Counted from the first letter of the stretch, positions 35,030-45,146 are shown. The stretch is DNA of 64,000 nucleotides from Leptospira paudalimensis (GCF_026151345.1 NZ_JAMQPR010000001.1:1532231-1596230), one strand, 5' to 3'. Program-made: numbers and translations. Notes: generated by a model not told the origin, from the sequence alone.

Positions 35030-35803
35030 ATGAAGGTGATTTCAGTTTCCAATATCAAAGGGGGAAGTGGTAAATCCACAACAGCAGCCCACTTGGCTTG
35101 TGCTTTAGCAAGAAGAGGGAAAACTCTCATTGTTGATATGGATATGCAGGGGGATTTAACTGATTTTTCTTTGCCTGATTTGGATTTATCTGCATTAGAT
35201 GAATCCAATGTCATGAGTGTGCTTCTCGGAATGAAAAAAATTTCTGACTGTATCCGCAAAACAAAACACTTTGATGTGTTACCATCTACACTGAGTTTGG
35301 CAAAACTCACAAAATACAATCCTGATTCCACAAGTTTGTGCCTTCAGTTCAAACGTTCATTAGAAGAAGTACGTAAAAATTACCAATTTGTTGTGATTGA
35401 TACTCCAGGTTCGGCAAAACATGAGCTCACAACTGCGATCTATAATTCGGAACTTATTTTGATTCCTGTGACACCCAGTAAATGGACCATTAGGGCCGTC
35501 AATCTTTTGTTAGATGAAATTACACAAACCGAAACTGTTTTTAGTCAAAAGAAAAAAATTGCCTTTGTGCCTTCTTGGTTTGGTCCTTCCAAAAAACATC
35601 GAGAACTATTGGAAAAATTAAAAGCGATCGAAGAAATTCCTACTTTAGGAGAGATTCCAAAATCTGAATCCATAAAGGCAAAAACGGAAAAACAAGAATC
35701 CTTAAAGAAAGACACAAATGCTTGGTATGCATTTGATCGATTGGCAGACGAAACCATTGCCCTTGTTGATCCAGAAAATTCGATTTCCCAAATTCGATTG
35801 TAA
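35030..35803 (+). CDS. ParA/MinD-family ATPase, orphan
   Basis: The 257-residue protein has a deviant Walker A KGGSGKST near residues 10-17, a switch region [11 protein letters not shown] near 36 and FVVIDTPGS near 120. This is the ParA/Soj class of dimeric ATPases that place cargo on the nucleoid. No ParB gene and no parS-like cluster is near it, so a role in chromosome partition is not shown; positioning of another complex is as likely. The gene stands alone and converges with the channel gene. Confidence 0.85.
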   Translation: MKVISVSNIKGGSGKSTTAAHLACALARRGKTLIVDMDMQGDLTDFSLPDLDLSALDESNVMSVLLGMKKISDCIRKTKHFDVLPSTLSLAKLTKYNPDSTSLCLQFKRSLEEVRKNYQFVVIDTPGSAKHELTTAIYNSELILIPVTPSKWTIRAVNLLLDEITQTETVFSQKKKIAFVPSWFGPSKKHRELLEKLKAIEEIPTLGEIPKSESIKAKTEKQESLKKDTNAWYAFDRLADETIALVDPENSISQIRL

Positions 35804-35813
35804 CAAACAAAGT

Positions 35814-37169
35814 TTAATCTTTAGGTTCGAAACTTGTTTGGTGTTTTTTTCGTTCAGCTGCGATTTCTTGGATATGTCCTGCAAAACTAGGATGGTGTTT
35901 TAAGATCTCAGTAAAGGCATCTCGACTGAGTGTATAAACATCACAATAAGATCCCGCTTTGATAGTAGCTGTCCGCAAAGAATCATCAATCAAACTCATC
36001 TCACCAAAAAAAGATCCAGAATTTAAAGTCGCGAGTAGTTCTCCCGATTTTTCTTTGATCACTTCTACATGGCCCTTTGACAAAAAATACATATTATGAG
36101 GGACATCACCTTCGCGGAAAATCACATCTCCCTTCATATAATAAGCAGGTTTTAATTCGAGAACAACTTCTCGTTTTAATTCTTCTGGCGCATGTTTAAA
36201 AAATGGAACTACGGAAATCAGATGGTTGTGTAAAAACATCGATACATCAATTTTGATTCCCGATGGAAGTTGGTCCCAAATTTCTTTTTCATCAATTCCG
36301 TGTTTGTTTTCCCAAAGATTGATGTAGTAGGATCTGATCCTATTTGCTAAGTGTGGAGGTAATTTTTTGTATTTAATGAAGGAATTAATTGTATTTAATT
36401 TTTCTTGGAACGTAACGCGAGAAATATCCAGATTCGATAATAAAGTAGCAATGTTACCAATCACATAACCATAAATACCAACACCTAAAATCATCACACC
36501 CATCGTATAAATCGTTTGTCGGTTTGTAGTGGGAGTGATATCCCCATAACCAATGGTTGTAAGAGTTGTGACTGACCAGTACAAAGAACGGATATAACGT
36601 GTTGTCATATCTTTGTCTGGTAAAAACTCAGGACTCAAATGGATCCAACCACATGCGACCCAGTGAGCAAAAAGGGAAGTCCAATACACAAAAAAAATCA
36701 ATCGAAAGGTCATTGGATTGATCACATCCAATAATTTAAATCGATCTTCCGACTCAGCACCAAGCGCTAACATCCGTAAGGATTTAAAAAGTTCAAAGAC
36801 TCTAACAGATCGTAACAATCGTAAAATTTTTAAACTGTCTGTCACTCCGAAGTATTGGAAAAAAAATCCACCGAATAAATCGAAGGGAAAGGCAGATAAA
36901 AAATCGATGAGGAACCAGGATTTTAAATACGTTTTGGCTACGATTTTTTTGTTTTGGATGAGGAGCCTGTCCTTCAGGATCGCAGTAAAAAAATTGAGAA
37001 TTAAGTCGATTCCAAATACGACTTGGATGCCTCTCTCGAAGTTGGTAACACCTACTGATAGTTTATGAGGGAATACAAGGCGAAGTGGGACTTCTATGGC
37101 AAAGTAGGTAATACAAATAAAGACAAAAAGATCCCAGATTCGTTTGTAGGGAGAATTTGGATGGATCAT
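35814..37169 (-). CDS. Cyclic-nucleotide-gated potassium channel
   Basis: The 451-residue protein has six membrane segments. S4 holds regularly spaced Arg (SLKILRLLRSVRVFELF), the pore carries the K+ filter TLTTIGYGD, a C-linker follows, and a cyclic-nucleotide-binding domain covers about residues 325-440 (KGDVIFREGD, then FGEMSLIDDSLRTATI with the phosphate-binding Arg). It should conduct K+ in response to cAMP or cGMP and possibly voltage. Confidence 0.9.
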   Translation of the reverse strand: MIHPNSPYKRIWDLFVFICITYFAIEVPLRLVFPHKLSVGVTNFERGIQVVFGIDLILNFFTAILKDRLLIQNKKIVAKTYLKSWFLIDFLSAFPFDLFGGFFFQYFGVTDSLKILRLLRSVRVFELFKSLRMLALGAESEDRFKLLDVINPMTFRLIFFVYWTSLFAHWVACGWIHLSPEFLPDKDMTTRYIRSLYWSVTTLTTIGYGDITPTTNRQTIYTMGVMILGVGIYGYVIGNIATLLSNLDISRVTFQEKLNTINSFIKYKKLPPHLANRIRSYYINLWENKHGIDEKEIWDQLPSGIKIDVSMFLHNHLISVVPFFKHAPEELKREVVLELKPAYYMKGDVIFREGDVPHNMYFLSKGHVEVIKEKSGELLATLNSGSFFGEMSLIDDSLRTATIKAGSYCDVYTLSRDAFTEILKHHPSFAGHIQEIAAERKKHQTSFEPKD

Positions 37170-37248
37170 ATTCTATAGTATCGACAAGCTATGTTTTATA
37201 TTTGCGTTCTTTCAGATAAAAAAAATCCTGAATTGATAAGAGGTGATT

Positions 37249-37569
37249 ATGTTCGGTGGAGCCGGTGGAAACAAGTTTGATATGCTCAAACAGATGAAAA
37301 AAATGCGTTCGCAAGTGAAAACCATGGAAAAGGAACTTGCTGGCTTAAATTTTGTGGGAATTTCTAAAAATAAACTTCTATCCGTTACTTTGGACGGTAA
37401 ATTCCAAATGAAATCGATCCAAATTGAAGATGAATTATTGGAAAAAAAGGATAAAAATCTTCTCGAACGTTCTATCCAAGAAGCCTACACAAAAGCATTA
37501 CAAGATGCGCAGGCTGGGGCGGCAAAACAAATGCAAGCAATGGGTGGATTTCCAGGACTTGGAATGTAA
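37249..37569 (+). CDS. YbaB/EbfC-family nucleoid-associated protein
   Basis: The start is set at ATG 37249, behind AAGAGGTGATT; the frame opens two codons earlier. The 106-residue protein begins with a Gly-rich FGGAGGNKFD and a helix of basic residues, then KLLSVTLDGKFQMKSIQIED, and ends GGFPGLGM as in EbfC. It binds DNA as a tweezers-like dimer. It often follows dnaX and precedes recR, but not here. A strong terminator follows. Confidence 0.88.
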   Translation: MFGGAGGNKFDMLKQMKKMRSQVKTMEKELAGLNFVGISKNKLLSVTLDGKFQMKSIQIEDELLEKKDKNLLERSIQEAYTKALQDAQAGAAKQMQAMGGFPGLGM

Positions 37570-37603
37570 GCTACAGATTTGTTTTAGTTCATTCTAAAAA
37601 TGG

Positions 37604-37639
37604 AAAAGCCTACAAAGGAATTCTTTGTAGGCTTTTTTT
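37604..37639 (+). terminator. Rho-independent terminator after ybaB/ebfC
   Basis: Arms AAGCCTACAAAG and CTTTGTAGGCTT pair over 12 bp around the loop GAATT and end in a T-run. It is 35 bp after the stop. Confidence 0.9.
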
Positions 37640-37676
37640 ATGGGATTTTTCCCTTTTTCGTGGTTACTAAATGTAA

Positions 37677-38408
37677 TTAACTTGCTGGTACAATTTCCAC
37701 TTCAACACGTCGGTTAGAACCATCTTTTGGATCTACATTTTTCAGTGGAGTAGTCGAACCTAATCCTTGTACGGTTCCAATTCGTTTTCCTTCAACACCG
37801 TTTTCAATGATAGCATCTTTTGCAGTCACCGCTCGGTCAGTCGAAAGTTTTTGGTTGAGGTCTTCCGCACCAGTGCGGTTTGCATGACCAGTGATATTGA
37901 TTTTAGTTTCAGGGTAAGCAGCAAGTGCTTCCGCTAACTTATCAATGTTTTCCTTTCCTTTTCCTTTGAGGTCAGCTTTTCCATCTTCGAATGCGATTCC
38001 TCCGTCCATAGAGGCAGTAAGAGCCACAGTTTCACCACCACGTTCACTTTTCGTAAGAGTGATGCCTTGTTTTTTCATTTCTTCCGCCATGTTGTCGTAC
38101 ATGGTGTTGAGATAAAAACCTGTTCCAAGTCCTGCTAAACATCCAGCACCCAAACCAACAATTTTACCTTTGTTTTGTGGTTTCTTTTTTTCCATTGCCA
38201 AAGATTCTTTTACTTGTCTTTGGAAATCGTTCTTTTTGTTTTTAGTGTCTTTTTTTCTTTGTGACTCATCATACACTGCACCTAACGCAAGACCAACTCC
38301 ACATCCAATGGATGTACTGAGGATGAGACGTTTTGTGTTGTCTGAAAGGCCACAAGAAATTGTGGTAAGTAATGATAGGGATAAGATTCCGGAAATGATT
38401 TGTTTCAA
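37677..38408 (-). CDS. OmpA-family lipoprotein with glycine-zipper segments
   Basis: The 243-residue protein has a lipoprotein signal ending TTISC (Cys19). Two glycine-rich hydrophobic segments follow (IGCGVGLALGAVYDE and GLGAGCLAGLGTGF). The C-terminal OmpA domain, about residues 130-240, binds peptidoglycan: TKINITGHANRTGAEDLNQK and GSNRRVEVEI are the characteristic parts. It probably anchors the outer envelope to the cell wall. It resembles Loa22 in kind but is not evidently that protein. Confidence 0.85.
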   Translation of the reverse strand: MKQIISGILSLSLLTTISCGLSDNTKRLILSTSIGCGVGLALGAVYDESQRKKDTKNKKNDFQRQVKESLAMEKKKPQNKGKIVGLGAGCLAGLGTGFYLNTMYDNMAEEMKKQGITLTKSERGGETVALTASMDGGIAFEDGKADLKGKGKENIDKLAEALAAYPETKINITGHANRTGAEDLNQKLSTDRAVTAKDAIIENGVEGKRIGTVQGLGSTTPLKNVDPKDGSNRRVEVEIVPAS

Positions 38409-38454
38409 AGTGATTGTCCTCGCTCACCTTCTCAATGAAGGTTTCGGACAAAGT

Positions 38455-38488
38455 TTAAAGAAATCCTCCCTGTTTGCAAGGAGGATTT
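38455..38488 (-). terminator. Rho-independent terminator after flaB
   Basis: Arms AAATCCTCC and GGAGGATTT (9 bp) flank a 10-base loop (38461-38488). On the minus strand the hairpin is followed by CTTTAAACTTTG. It lies 17 bp past the flagellin stop. Confidence 0.7.
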
Positions 38489-38505
38489 CCATCTCTTTAA
38501 AATCC

Positions 38506-39354
38506 TTAGTATCTGTCTGTGAGGAGTTTTACTACTGATTCTGGTCTGAGATTTGCTTGGGCAAGCATGGCCACACCCGATTTGGTTAGGATTTGGTTTT
38601 TGGAGTATTCTACCATTTCCGTTGCCATATCTGCATCTCTGATTTGTGATTCGGAAGAAACCATGTTCACATAGTTATTACTCAGTGATTTTAAGGTTAA
38701 ATCCAATCGGTTGTAATAGGCACCCAAGTCCGACCGTAATCGATTCACTCTAGAAATGGCATCATCCAAGACTTGGAGTGAATCGGTAGCTTTATTTGGA
38801 GTTGAAAGTGTCAACTTGTTTCCAGCTTGTTTCAGTTTTAAAGAAGAACTTGTCATCGTATTGATAAACACTTCTATCTTTTCTGATCCGTTTGCACCCA
38901 CTTGTAGTGTCATTGGGTTTTTGCCAGCACGAGAAAATCGACCATCTAGTGGCCTAACTTTGTTAAACTCTGCAGATGTTCCGATCCTTTCCACTTCTTC
39001 GACTAATTGTGATACTTCCAATTGGACAAGTTTCCTGTCTTCATTCGAATAGATCCCGTTAGCTGATTGAACTGAAAGTTCACGTAACCTCTGTAAGATA
39101 GAGTTTACTTGGTCCAAAGATCCTTCCGTAACTTGTAAAAACGACATACCATCCTGGGTATTTCGTTCTGCTTGGCCTAAAGCTCGGATTTGGGATCTAA
39201 GTTTTTCGGATACGGAGAATCCCAAGGAATCATCCCCTGGTCTGTTAATTCGCATACCCGTTGCTAGGTGTTCCATGGACTTGTCCATGTCACGACTTGT
39301 GTTTGTGAGTGCCCGTTTTGCAACGAGTGCACTGATGTTGTGATTGATAATCAT
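38506..39354 (-). CDS. flaB: Flagellin, FlaB type (periplasmic flagellar core)
   Basis: The start is set at MIINHNISALVAKRAL, behind AGGAGGGTGTGAC; the frame opens 8 codons earlier without a ribosome site. The 282-residue protein has the conserved flagellin N-terminal coiled coil (HLATGMRINRPGDDSLGFSV) and C-terminal coil (EMVEYSKNQILTKSGVAMLA) with almost no variable middle, as in spirochete FlaB. It forms the core of the periplasmic flagellum. Leptospira have several flaB genes, and which one this is cannot be told by eye. Confidence 0.93.
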   Translation of the reverse strand: MIINHNISALVAKRALTNTSRDMDKSMEHLATGMRINRPGDDSLGFSVSEKLRSQIRALGQAERNTQDGMSFLQVTEGSLDQVNSILQRLRELSVQSANGIYSNEDRKLVQLEVSQLVEEVERIGTSAEFNKVRPLDGRFSRAGKNPMTLQVGANGSEKIEVFINTMTSSSLKLKQAGNKLTLSTPNKATDSLQVLDDAISRVNRLRSDLGAYYNRLDLTLKSLSNNYVNMVSSESQIRDADMATEMVEYSKNQILTKSGVAMLAQANLRPESVVKLLTDRY

Positions 39355-39539
39355 TGTCACACCCTCCTGTGTGTCCATGACCCGCTTGTTTCCCTACAGG
39401 CGGAGAAAAGAAAAAATCAGTTTCCAGAAATCCTTTCCTTCGAGGAGAGAAGGGGTTGCCTGCCCTTGGTTCTCCCGTGAATTTTTCCTTTCCAGATGAT
39501 TCTATACCAAAAAACTTATGTCTGTAAAGAAAATTTAAG

Positions 39540-40130
39540 GTGCGAGGTCTTAAGATTTTGAAAATCTACACCAAATTTGGCGACGGCGGGCAAACGTATT
39601 TAGCGTCTGGGAAAAAAGTTTCGAAAACTGACAGACGAGTTGATTTGTATGGAACCTGTGATGAATTGAATAGCACCATTGGTCTTGCACTTTCACTTGG
39701 TAAAAAAGAAACTCTCCCTACTTCTTTTTTGGAACATTTACAAAACATCCAAAGTTTTCTTTTTGAAATTGGTTCAGAGCTCGCAGGTTATGTGCCAAAG
39801 GAAGCAATGGATGGAACTGTTGTGAATGCAAATGATGTGAGTATTTTGGAACAGGAGATTGACCGTTTGATGGAAACCCTTCCCGAAATTAAATTTTTCA
39901 TTTTGCCAGGAGGAAGTCCTTTTTCCAGCGCTTTACATATGGCTCGAACGATATGCCGTAGGTTAGAAAGGGATTTACTTGTTTATATAGAGGCTGGTGG
40001 TGAGATTCATAACGATCTTAGAATTTACATCAATCGTTTATCTGATTATTTATTTGTTGCTGCAAGGTTTGTCAATTTTTCATTGGGGCAAGAGGAAACC
40101 ATTTGGAAAAGTCGTACCAAAACAAACTAG
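39540..40130 (+). CDS. Cob(I)alamin adenosyltransferase, PduO type
   Basis: The protein transfers the adenosyl group of ATP to cob(I)alamin. It has the PduO N-terminal ATP site IYTKFGDGGQTYLASG and the GTCDELNSTIGLA motif, and the C-terminal ARTICRRLERDLL with NRLSDYLFVAARF. The first codon is GTG at 39540; a TTG at 39558 is an alternative. It ends 28 bp inside the next gene. No cobalamin riboswitch was seen upstream. Confidence 0.9.
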   Translation: MRGLKILKIYTKFGDGGQTYLASGKKVSKTDRRVDLYGTCDELNSTIGLALSLGKKETLPTSFLEHLQNIQSFLFEIGSELAGYVPKEAMDGTVVNANDVSILEQEIDRLMETLPEIKFFILPGGSPFSSALHMARTICRRLERDLLVYIEAGGEIHNDLRIYINRLSDYLFVAARFVNFSLGQEETIWKSRTKTN

Positions 40131-41476
40131 AAGAACATCCTAAAGGGATCACCAGCTTATTTCTCACAGAAATGTGGGAAAGACTTAGTTATTATGGGAT
40201 GCGAGCATTACTTGTTTTGTATTTAGTGAATGCTTTAGGTTTTTCTGATAAAGATGCCGGTGTGATTTATGCGTATTATACTAGTTTTGTTTATCTAACT
40301 CCTGTTATCGGAGGGTATATCACAGATCGTTATTTGAGTTACCGATTTGCCATTTATTTAGGAAGTATTTTGATGTTACTCGGCCATCTTTCCTTGGCTA
40401 TGTCTGGATTAACTTATTTTTATTTAGGGTTATGTTTACTCGCATTAGGGAATGGATTTTTTAAACCGAATATTTCGACAATATTTGGAAGGTTATATAT
40501 AGAAAAACCCAATTTAAGAGACAGTGGGTTTACCATCTTTTATATGGGAATCAATGTAGGTGGTTTACTTGGACCAATTATTTCTGGTAGTTTAGGTGAA
40601 AAGGTAGATTGGCATTTGGGATTTTTATCAGCTGGAATTGGAATGGCAATTGGTATTTTAGTATTTTATTTTGGAAGTAAATCCCTTCCCAATTCCATTT
40701 GGGAAAAAACAAAAAAAACAAGTCAAACTCTTACGGACGAAAGTTCTACATCACTAAATGTTTCCGAGAATGAGGTGATGTCAAAAATTGCACTGATTGG
40801 ACTTCTTTCTTTTTTTAGTATTTTTTTCTGGATGGCATTTGAACAGATGGGTTCTTCTCTTAATTTGTTTGCCTTACGCCATACAGATAGAAGTGTTTTT
40901 GGATTTGAAATCCCTGCTTCCATCTTACAATCATTAAATCCCTTGATGATTCTGGTTTTTGGACCTTTAGTTTCTCTCCTTTGGAGTTCTCTTTCCAAAA
41001 CCAATCGAAATCCAAACCCAATCTTAAAGTTTGTCATCAGTTTGTTTTTCCTCGGGGTTGGATTTTTGGTGATGGTATTTGCCGCAAACAAAGCCGAAAC
41101 GGGAGTCTCTGTTTCCCTCTTCTTTTTAGTATTTGTCTATTTTTGGAATACATTGAGTGAACTTTGTCTTTCACCTGTTGGACTATCGTTTGTTAGTAAA
41201 ATGGCTCCAACAAAGTTTGCTTCATTTCTAATGGGCACTTGGTTTTTAAGCACAGCCTTTGGTCATTATGCAGCGGGCATTCTTTCTGGTTACCAAAGAG
41301 AATGGGGCAGTATGGCTCATTTTTATGGGCTCTTTGTGATTGTCTCTTGGTTTGCTTCTCTGATTCTATTTGGAATTTACCTTTGGAAAAAAAAATCAAT
41401 CCTCCCATTATTGGAATCAGAAAAAACGAGAAAATTGGACTCATCTTCACCTATACGTGTTTCCATCGAAACCTAA
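40103..41476 (+). CDS. POT/PTR-family proton-dependent oligopeptide transporter
   Basis: The 457-residue protein takes up di- and tripeptides with protons. It has the ExxER motif TEMWERLSYYGMRALL near residue 24, GGYITDRYLSYR in the first cytosolic loop, and about 12 membrane segments. The start is probably TTG at 40103, 8 bp after an AGAGG site inside the end of the previous gene. Overlap by 28 bp suggests coupling to the cobalamin enzyme gene. Confidence 0.85.
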   Translation: MEKSYQNKLEEHPKGITSLFLTEMWERLSYYGMRALLVLYLVNALGFSDKDAGVIYAYYTSFVYLTPVIGGYITDRYLSYRFAIYLGSILMLLGHLSLAMSGLTYFYLGLCLLALGNGFFKPNISTIFGRLYIEKPNLRDSGFTIFYMGINVGGLLGPIISGSLGEKVDWHLGFLSAGIGMAIGILVFYFGSKSLPNSIWEKTKKTSQTLTDESSTSLNVSENEVMSKIALIGLLSFFSIFFWMAFEQMGSSLNLFALRHTDRSVFGFEIPASILQSLNPLMILVFGPLVSLLWSSLSKTNRNPNPILKFVISLFFLGVGFLVMVFAANKAETGVSVSLFFLVFVYFWNTLSELCLSPVGLSFVSKMAPTKFASFLMGTWFLSTAFGHYAAGILSGYQREWGSMAHFYGLFVIVSWFASLILFGIYLWKKKSILPLLESEKTRKLDSSSPIRVSIET

Positions 41477-41495
41477 GGTTTGTTAGCTTTTGAGG

Positions 41496-43223
41496 TTATC
41501 CTTTGGTTTCTAACACTAAAGTTTCAATTTCTTCAAACTTTTCTTCACCTGCTAGTGAGATGACCTGTTCTGCGAGTAATTTTGCTTTCCATGTGGAAAT
41601 TTCTGTGACTTTCTCAGCAACTTCCTTCATGAGAGGGAGAGCCGAACTTAAATCACGTATCCCTAAACCAATGAGAACAGCAGTAAACATGGGATCACTT
41701 CCGATTTCCCCGCAAATGCTAATTGGTTTTTTTTGAGAGTTGGCAACATCAACAATGTTTTTGAGTAAAAGTAAAAACACAACCTGCCACGGATTATATA
41801 AGTCTCCCACCAAATGGTTGTTACGTTCCACTGCTAGTAAGTATTGTAATAAATCATTAGTGCCAATGCTATAAAAATCTACATGGTTTCCTAAAAAAGG
41901 TAAATTTAATGCACATGCAGGAGTTTCGACCATTATACCCAGTGGGATTTTTTTGGTGATCACAAGTCCTAAATTTTTTAATTCTTCCAGACATTCATTG
42001 ATTAATACTTTTGTTTGTAAAATCTCAGAACGAGTTGTGATCATTGGTAACATGATCCTCATCGTTCCAAATTCACTTGCACGAAGGAGGGCACGAAGTT
42101 GTTCTTTAAAAAAATGTGGGTGCCTTAAGAGGTAACGAATCCCTCTATTTCCTAGAAATGGATTTTCTTCTTCATATCCATTTTCCATTTTATCAGCTCC
42201 GATATCCCAAACACGAAAGGTCACTGGGCGGCCCACCATCTTCAGTAATATTCGTTTGTAAACGGCAAATTGTTCTTCTTCTGTGGGTTTGAATTCGATG
42301 TAACGGATGAATAAAATTTCTGTCCGAACAAGACCGATCCCGTCGGCACCTTGGAGAAAAGCAGTATCTACTTCTTCTTCCGAATCAATATTTGCACGTA
42401 AGGTGAATTTTTTCCCATCTTTTGTTTTGAGTTCTTTTGGACCGTCACTGATCTCTCGTATGGGAATTGTTTTTTTAATTTCGCTTTTGATCCCTGCAAG
42501 TTTGATTTCGTCGATGGCTGGGGAACGATTGAGGATTCCTCTCGTTGCATCGAGTAAAATATAATCATCATCTTCTACGTGTGAGGTGATATTCTTAAGA
42601 CCAACAATGGTAGGAATTCCATAATTTCTGGCAATGATGGCTGTATGTCCTGTTTTCCCTCCGAAGTCAGTGGCAATCCCACGTAACCTGCATTTACCTA
42701 ATTGGATCATTTCGGATGGCGTGATTTCTTTTGCGATGAGGATGACATCATCGGGAATTTTAGTTGGTTCTGCACCTTTTTCAGGGTACAAATTGGATTC
42801 TATTCGTTTGCCGATGTCGAGTATGTGGTCAGCTCTTTCCCTGAAAAATTCGTCAGGTATGGATTGGAATTCATCGTACAAAGAACTCACTGCCGTTTCC
42901 AGTGCAAGTCCCGCCGACTCATTGTTTTGTGCAATTCGTTCAAATACACGAGCCCGAAAGAGTGGGTCGTTTAAAAAGACAATTTGGGATTCTAAAATTT
43001 CTGAAAGTTCGACATTCTGTTTTGATTTTTGAACTAGGTCGGCAAGGTCATCTTCCGTCTTTTGGAGTCCTTTTTTTAAAAGTTCAACTTCTTCTTTGAT
43101 TTCATCAGGGCTTAAGTCGGTACGATCTTCCCGTTTCCGTTTGGATTGTTTCCAACGAAATGCCTTTCCGTAGACCGTGCCAGGGTAGGCAGAGATGCCT
43201 TTAAATGTGGTTTTTTCTTCCAT
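41496..43223 (-). CDS. ptsI: Phosphoenolpyruvate-protein phosphotransferase (PTS enzyme I)
   Basis: Enzyme I passes phosphate from PEP to HPr. The 575 residues are full length. The active His is residue 193 in GGKTGHTAIIARNYGIPTIVG (part shown from 189), and the PEP-binding domain has GIGLVRTEILF, GNRGIRYLL and DFYSIGTNDLLQYLLAVERN, the last with the catalytic Cys nearby in ICGEIGSD. It lies 62 bp after lpxC on the same strand, which is probably one operon. No sugar-specific EII gene is in the window, so a regulatory role is likely. Confidence 0.92.
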   Translation of the reverse strand: MEEKTTFKGISAYPGTVYGKAFRWKQSKRKREDRTDLSPDEIKEEVELLKKGLQKTEDDLADLVQKSKQNVELSEILESQIVFLNDPLFRARVFERIAQNNESAGLALETAVSSLYDEFQSIPDEFFRERADHILDIGKRIESNLYPEKGAEPTKIPDDVILIAKEITPSEMIQLGKCRLRGIATDFGGKTGHTAIIARNYGIPTIVGLKNITSHVEDDDYILLDATRGILNRSPAIDEIKLAGIKSEIKKTIPIREISDGPKELKTKDGKKFTLRANIDSEEEVDTAFLQGADGIGLVRTEILFIRYIEFKPTEEEQFAVYKRILLKMVGRPVTFRVWDIGADKMENGYEEENPFLGNRGIRYLLRHPHFFKEQLRALLRASEFGTMRIMLPMITTRSEILQTKVLINECLEELKNLGLVITKKIPLGIMVETPACALNLPFLGNHVDFYSIGTNDLLQYLLAVERNNHLVGDLYNPWQVVFLLLLKNIVDVANSQKKPISICGEIGSDPMFTAVLIGLGIRDLSSALPLMKEVAEKVTEISTWKAKLLAEQVISLAGEEKFEEIETLVLETKG

Positions 43224-43285
43224 CCGAACCTATGCCAAAAATACTTTTGGTTTGGGCTAGTTTGGAAAGTAAAAAAAGATCCGAT

Positions 43286-44194
43286 CTACCGCGCGGCTTC
43301 TTTTTTAGAGAAAAGAGGAATCCGTTTGCTTTTGTATTGTGTGAGTTCGTTTCCAGTGACTTGGCTCATGATGCATTTAGCAAGGGAAATGTCGAGAGCG
43401 TGCCCTGCTTTGGATGCAATGAGGTGACCTCGGAAAGGACGACCCATCACTGCTAAATCTCCCACTAGGTCTAGGATTTTATGGCGAACACATTCATTAT
43501 CATAACGTAAATGGTCGTTGAGGTAACCATCATCGGTGAGAACCACTGCATTGTCCAGGGATCCTCCCATAGCAAGTCCTCTCGCTTGGAGGGCTTCCAC
43601 ATCTTTTAAAAACCCAAATGTTCTCGCAGGAAGGATGTCTGTTCCTAAAATGGATTCGTCAAGTGTGGTGGTGTAGGATTGTCCTCTGAGGAGAGGGTGG
43701 TTAAAATCGATACTATAAGTGACTTTTAATTCATCAGAAGGGAGCATCACGAGGTATTTGTCCCCGTCAACGACCCAAATGGGGTTTGTGATGGTAATGG
43801 GTTCCACGGTTTCGTCTAGGACACGAATCCCTGCAGAACGAATGCCTTCCCAAAATGGAAGGGAGGATCCATCCATAATTGGAACCTCAACGGAATCAAT
43901 TTCAAAGATACAATCGGTAATGCCTAACGTGTGAACTGCTGCAAGTAAGTGTTCGATCGTTTGGACCCGATTGGAACTACCATCACCAATGGTAGTTGCG
44001 TTACTTGTGTCTACCACATGGTCGAGAGAAACTGGGATTCTGATTTTTTGGGTGCCTCTATAGAGATAAAAGATAAGTCCGGTATTTGCCTCAGCAGGAT
44101 GGAGGCGAAGGGTCACCACTTTTCCAGAATGGACGCCAATTCCTTTGAGTGTTATCGAATTTTGGATCGTTTTTCTGTGGATTGCCGTTTGCAT
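43286..44194 (-). CDS. lpxC: UDP-3-O-acyl-N-acetylglucosamine deacetylase LpxC
   Basis: LpxC performs the committed step of lipid A synthesis. The 302-residue protein starts with TIQNSITLKGIGVHSG and has the zinc ligands in EHLLAAVHTLG and in RHKILDLVGDLAVMG (His and Asp), with GHLIASKAGHALDISLA near the C-terminus. All catalytic residues appear present. It is followed by ptsI. Its presence confirms an LPS-type outer membrane. Confidence 0.95.
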   Translation of the reverse strand: MQTAIHRKTIQNSITLKGIGVHSGKVVTLRLHPAEANTGLIFYLYRGTQKIRIPVSLDHVVDTSNATTIGDGSSNRVQTIEHLLAAVHTLGITDCIFEIDSVEVPIMDGSSLPFWEGIRSAGIRVLDETVEPITITNPIWVVDGDKYLVMLPSDELKVTYSIDFNHPLLRGQSYTTTLDESILGTDILPARTFGFLKDVEALQARGLAMGGSLDNAVVLTDDGYLNDHLRYDNECVRHKILDLVGDLAVMGRPFRGHLIASKAGHALDISLAKCIMSQVTGNELTQYKSKRIPLFSKKEAAR

Positions 44195-44372
44195 AATCAG
44201 TTCCTACATACAAAATTGTAGGAATCCGACCTCGGACAATACCAAAACCGAAACCCGAATCCAAAAAAATGTCTCTTTTTTACAACAGTGTGGTGGAATT
44301 GTGACGGACGGGAAAACGGGGAGATTTGCCTAATTTTCGCTACAAATGAGGCCGTATTCTCCGTGTTAGTCC

Positions 44373-45146
44373 TTAAAAAGCACTCAGGGCAGAGCGAATG
44401 AAACTTGTGACGGGAGCTTGTTCCCTAGTATCTTCCAAACCTTCTCTCAGTTCCTTGAGAACCACTTGGGCATCTCCCAAGGTTGTGTTTACAGATTTGT
44501 GAACATCACTTTCATTGATGAGTTTTCCCAAAGTTCCTTGGCCTTCATTGATTTTCCCTGTGATATTTGCGATATTTTGCACTGTTTTACGGATATCAGA
44601 TCTGTTTTCTGCGATGAGTTCTGAGAGGGACACAAGTGGGTCTTGGGTGACCTTCCCTTGGATGGGAAGGAGTTTCCCCGATTTAGGAGAAATTTCAATT
44701 TTACTAATTGGTTCTTCTGCCATCATGTATTCTTTTGTTTTGGGATCCACAGGGAATTTGGATCCTGGGTCAAGGGCAACCACACGACCTGAGAGCAAAC
44801 TTTCGTTTTTGATCGTGATTTCGTAATTGGAAAAAAGTTGGACCTTACCTTTGAGGAGTAAGGTGAGTTCTACCTTCGTTCCTATCCCAGTTTCCCCTTC
44901 TGGTAATAAAGTTCCCATTTCATCAATTTGTACCAAACGGATTTTGGATACATACCCAAAAGGAACTCCATGGATGGTGACCTTGTTTCCAATTTTAATC
45001 CCTTCGGCGTCTGGGAAATACACAGGGAGTTGGTAACCCGACTTTTGGAACGGCCCACCTTCTGTGACAATCGTAAAATAACCAACGGCTACGAGTGAAA
45101 AGATGAATAAAAGACCAACAATGAGAGCACGACCTATGGTAGGCAT
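44373..45146 (-). CDS. mlaD: MlaD-like MCE-domain protein
   Basis: The 257-residue protein has an N-terminal membrane anchor (residues 6-27) and an MCE domain (about 35-120: [20 protein letters not shown], then VALDPGSK). A coiled-coil tail follows. In the Mla system it forms the hexameric ring that passes phospholipid between the MlaFEDB complex and the periplasmic carrier. It is the third gene of an mlaE-F-D order. MlaB and MlaC are not beside it. Confidence 0.85.
   Translation of the reverse strand: MPTIGRALIVGLLFIFSLVAVGYFTIVTEGGPFQKSGYQLPVYFPDAEGIKIGNKVTIHGVPFGYVSKIRLVQIDEMGTLLPEGETGIGTKVELTLLLKGKVQLFSNYEITIKNESLLSGRVVALDPGSKFPVDPKTKEYMMAEEPISKIEISPKSGKLLPIQGKVTQDPLVSLSELIAENRSDIRKTVQNIANITGKINEGQGTLGKLINESDVHKSVNTTLGDAQVVLKELREGLEDTREQAPVTSFIRSALSAF

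Noticed and set aside
35030..35803. ParA gene as a sign of a plasmid or chromosome origin
   Set aside because: No ParB, replication initiator, iteron cluster or parS-like repeats lie nearby.
39355..39378. N-terminal extension of FlaB (start at 39378)
   Set aside because: The flagellin core starts at the next Met with an AGGAGG site; the eight earlier residues fit neither the family nor a ribosome site.
41468..41508. Inverted repeat GAAACC/GGTTTC between the POT and ptsI genes as a terminator
   Set aside because: The stem is interrupted and no T-run follows on either strand, so it is too weak to list.
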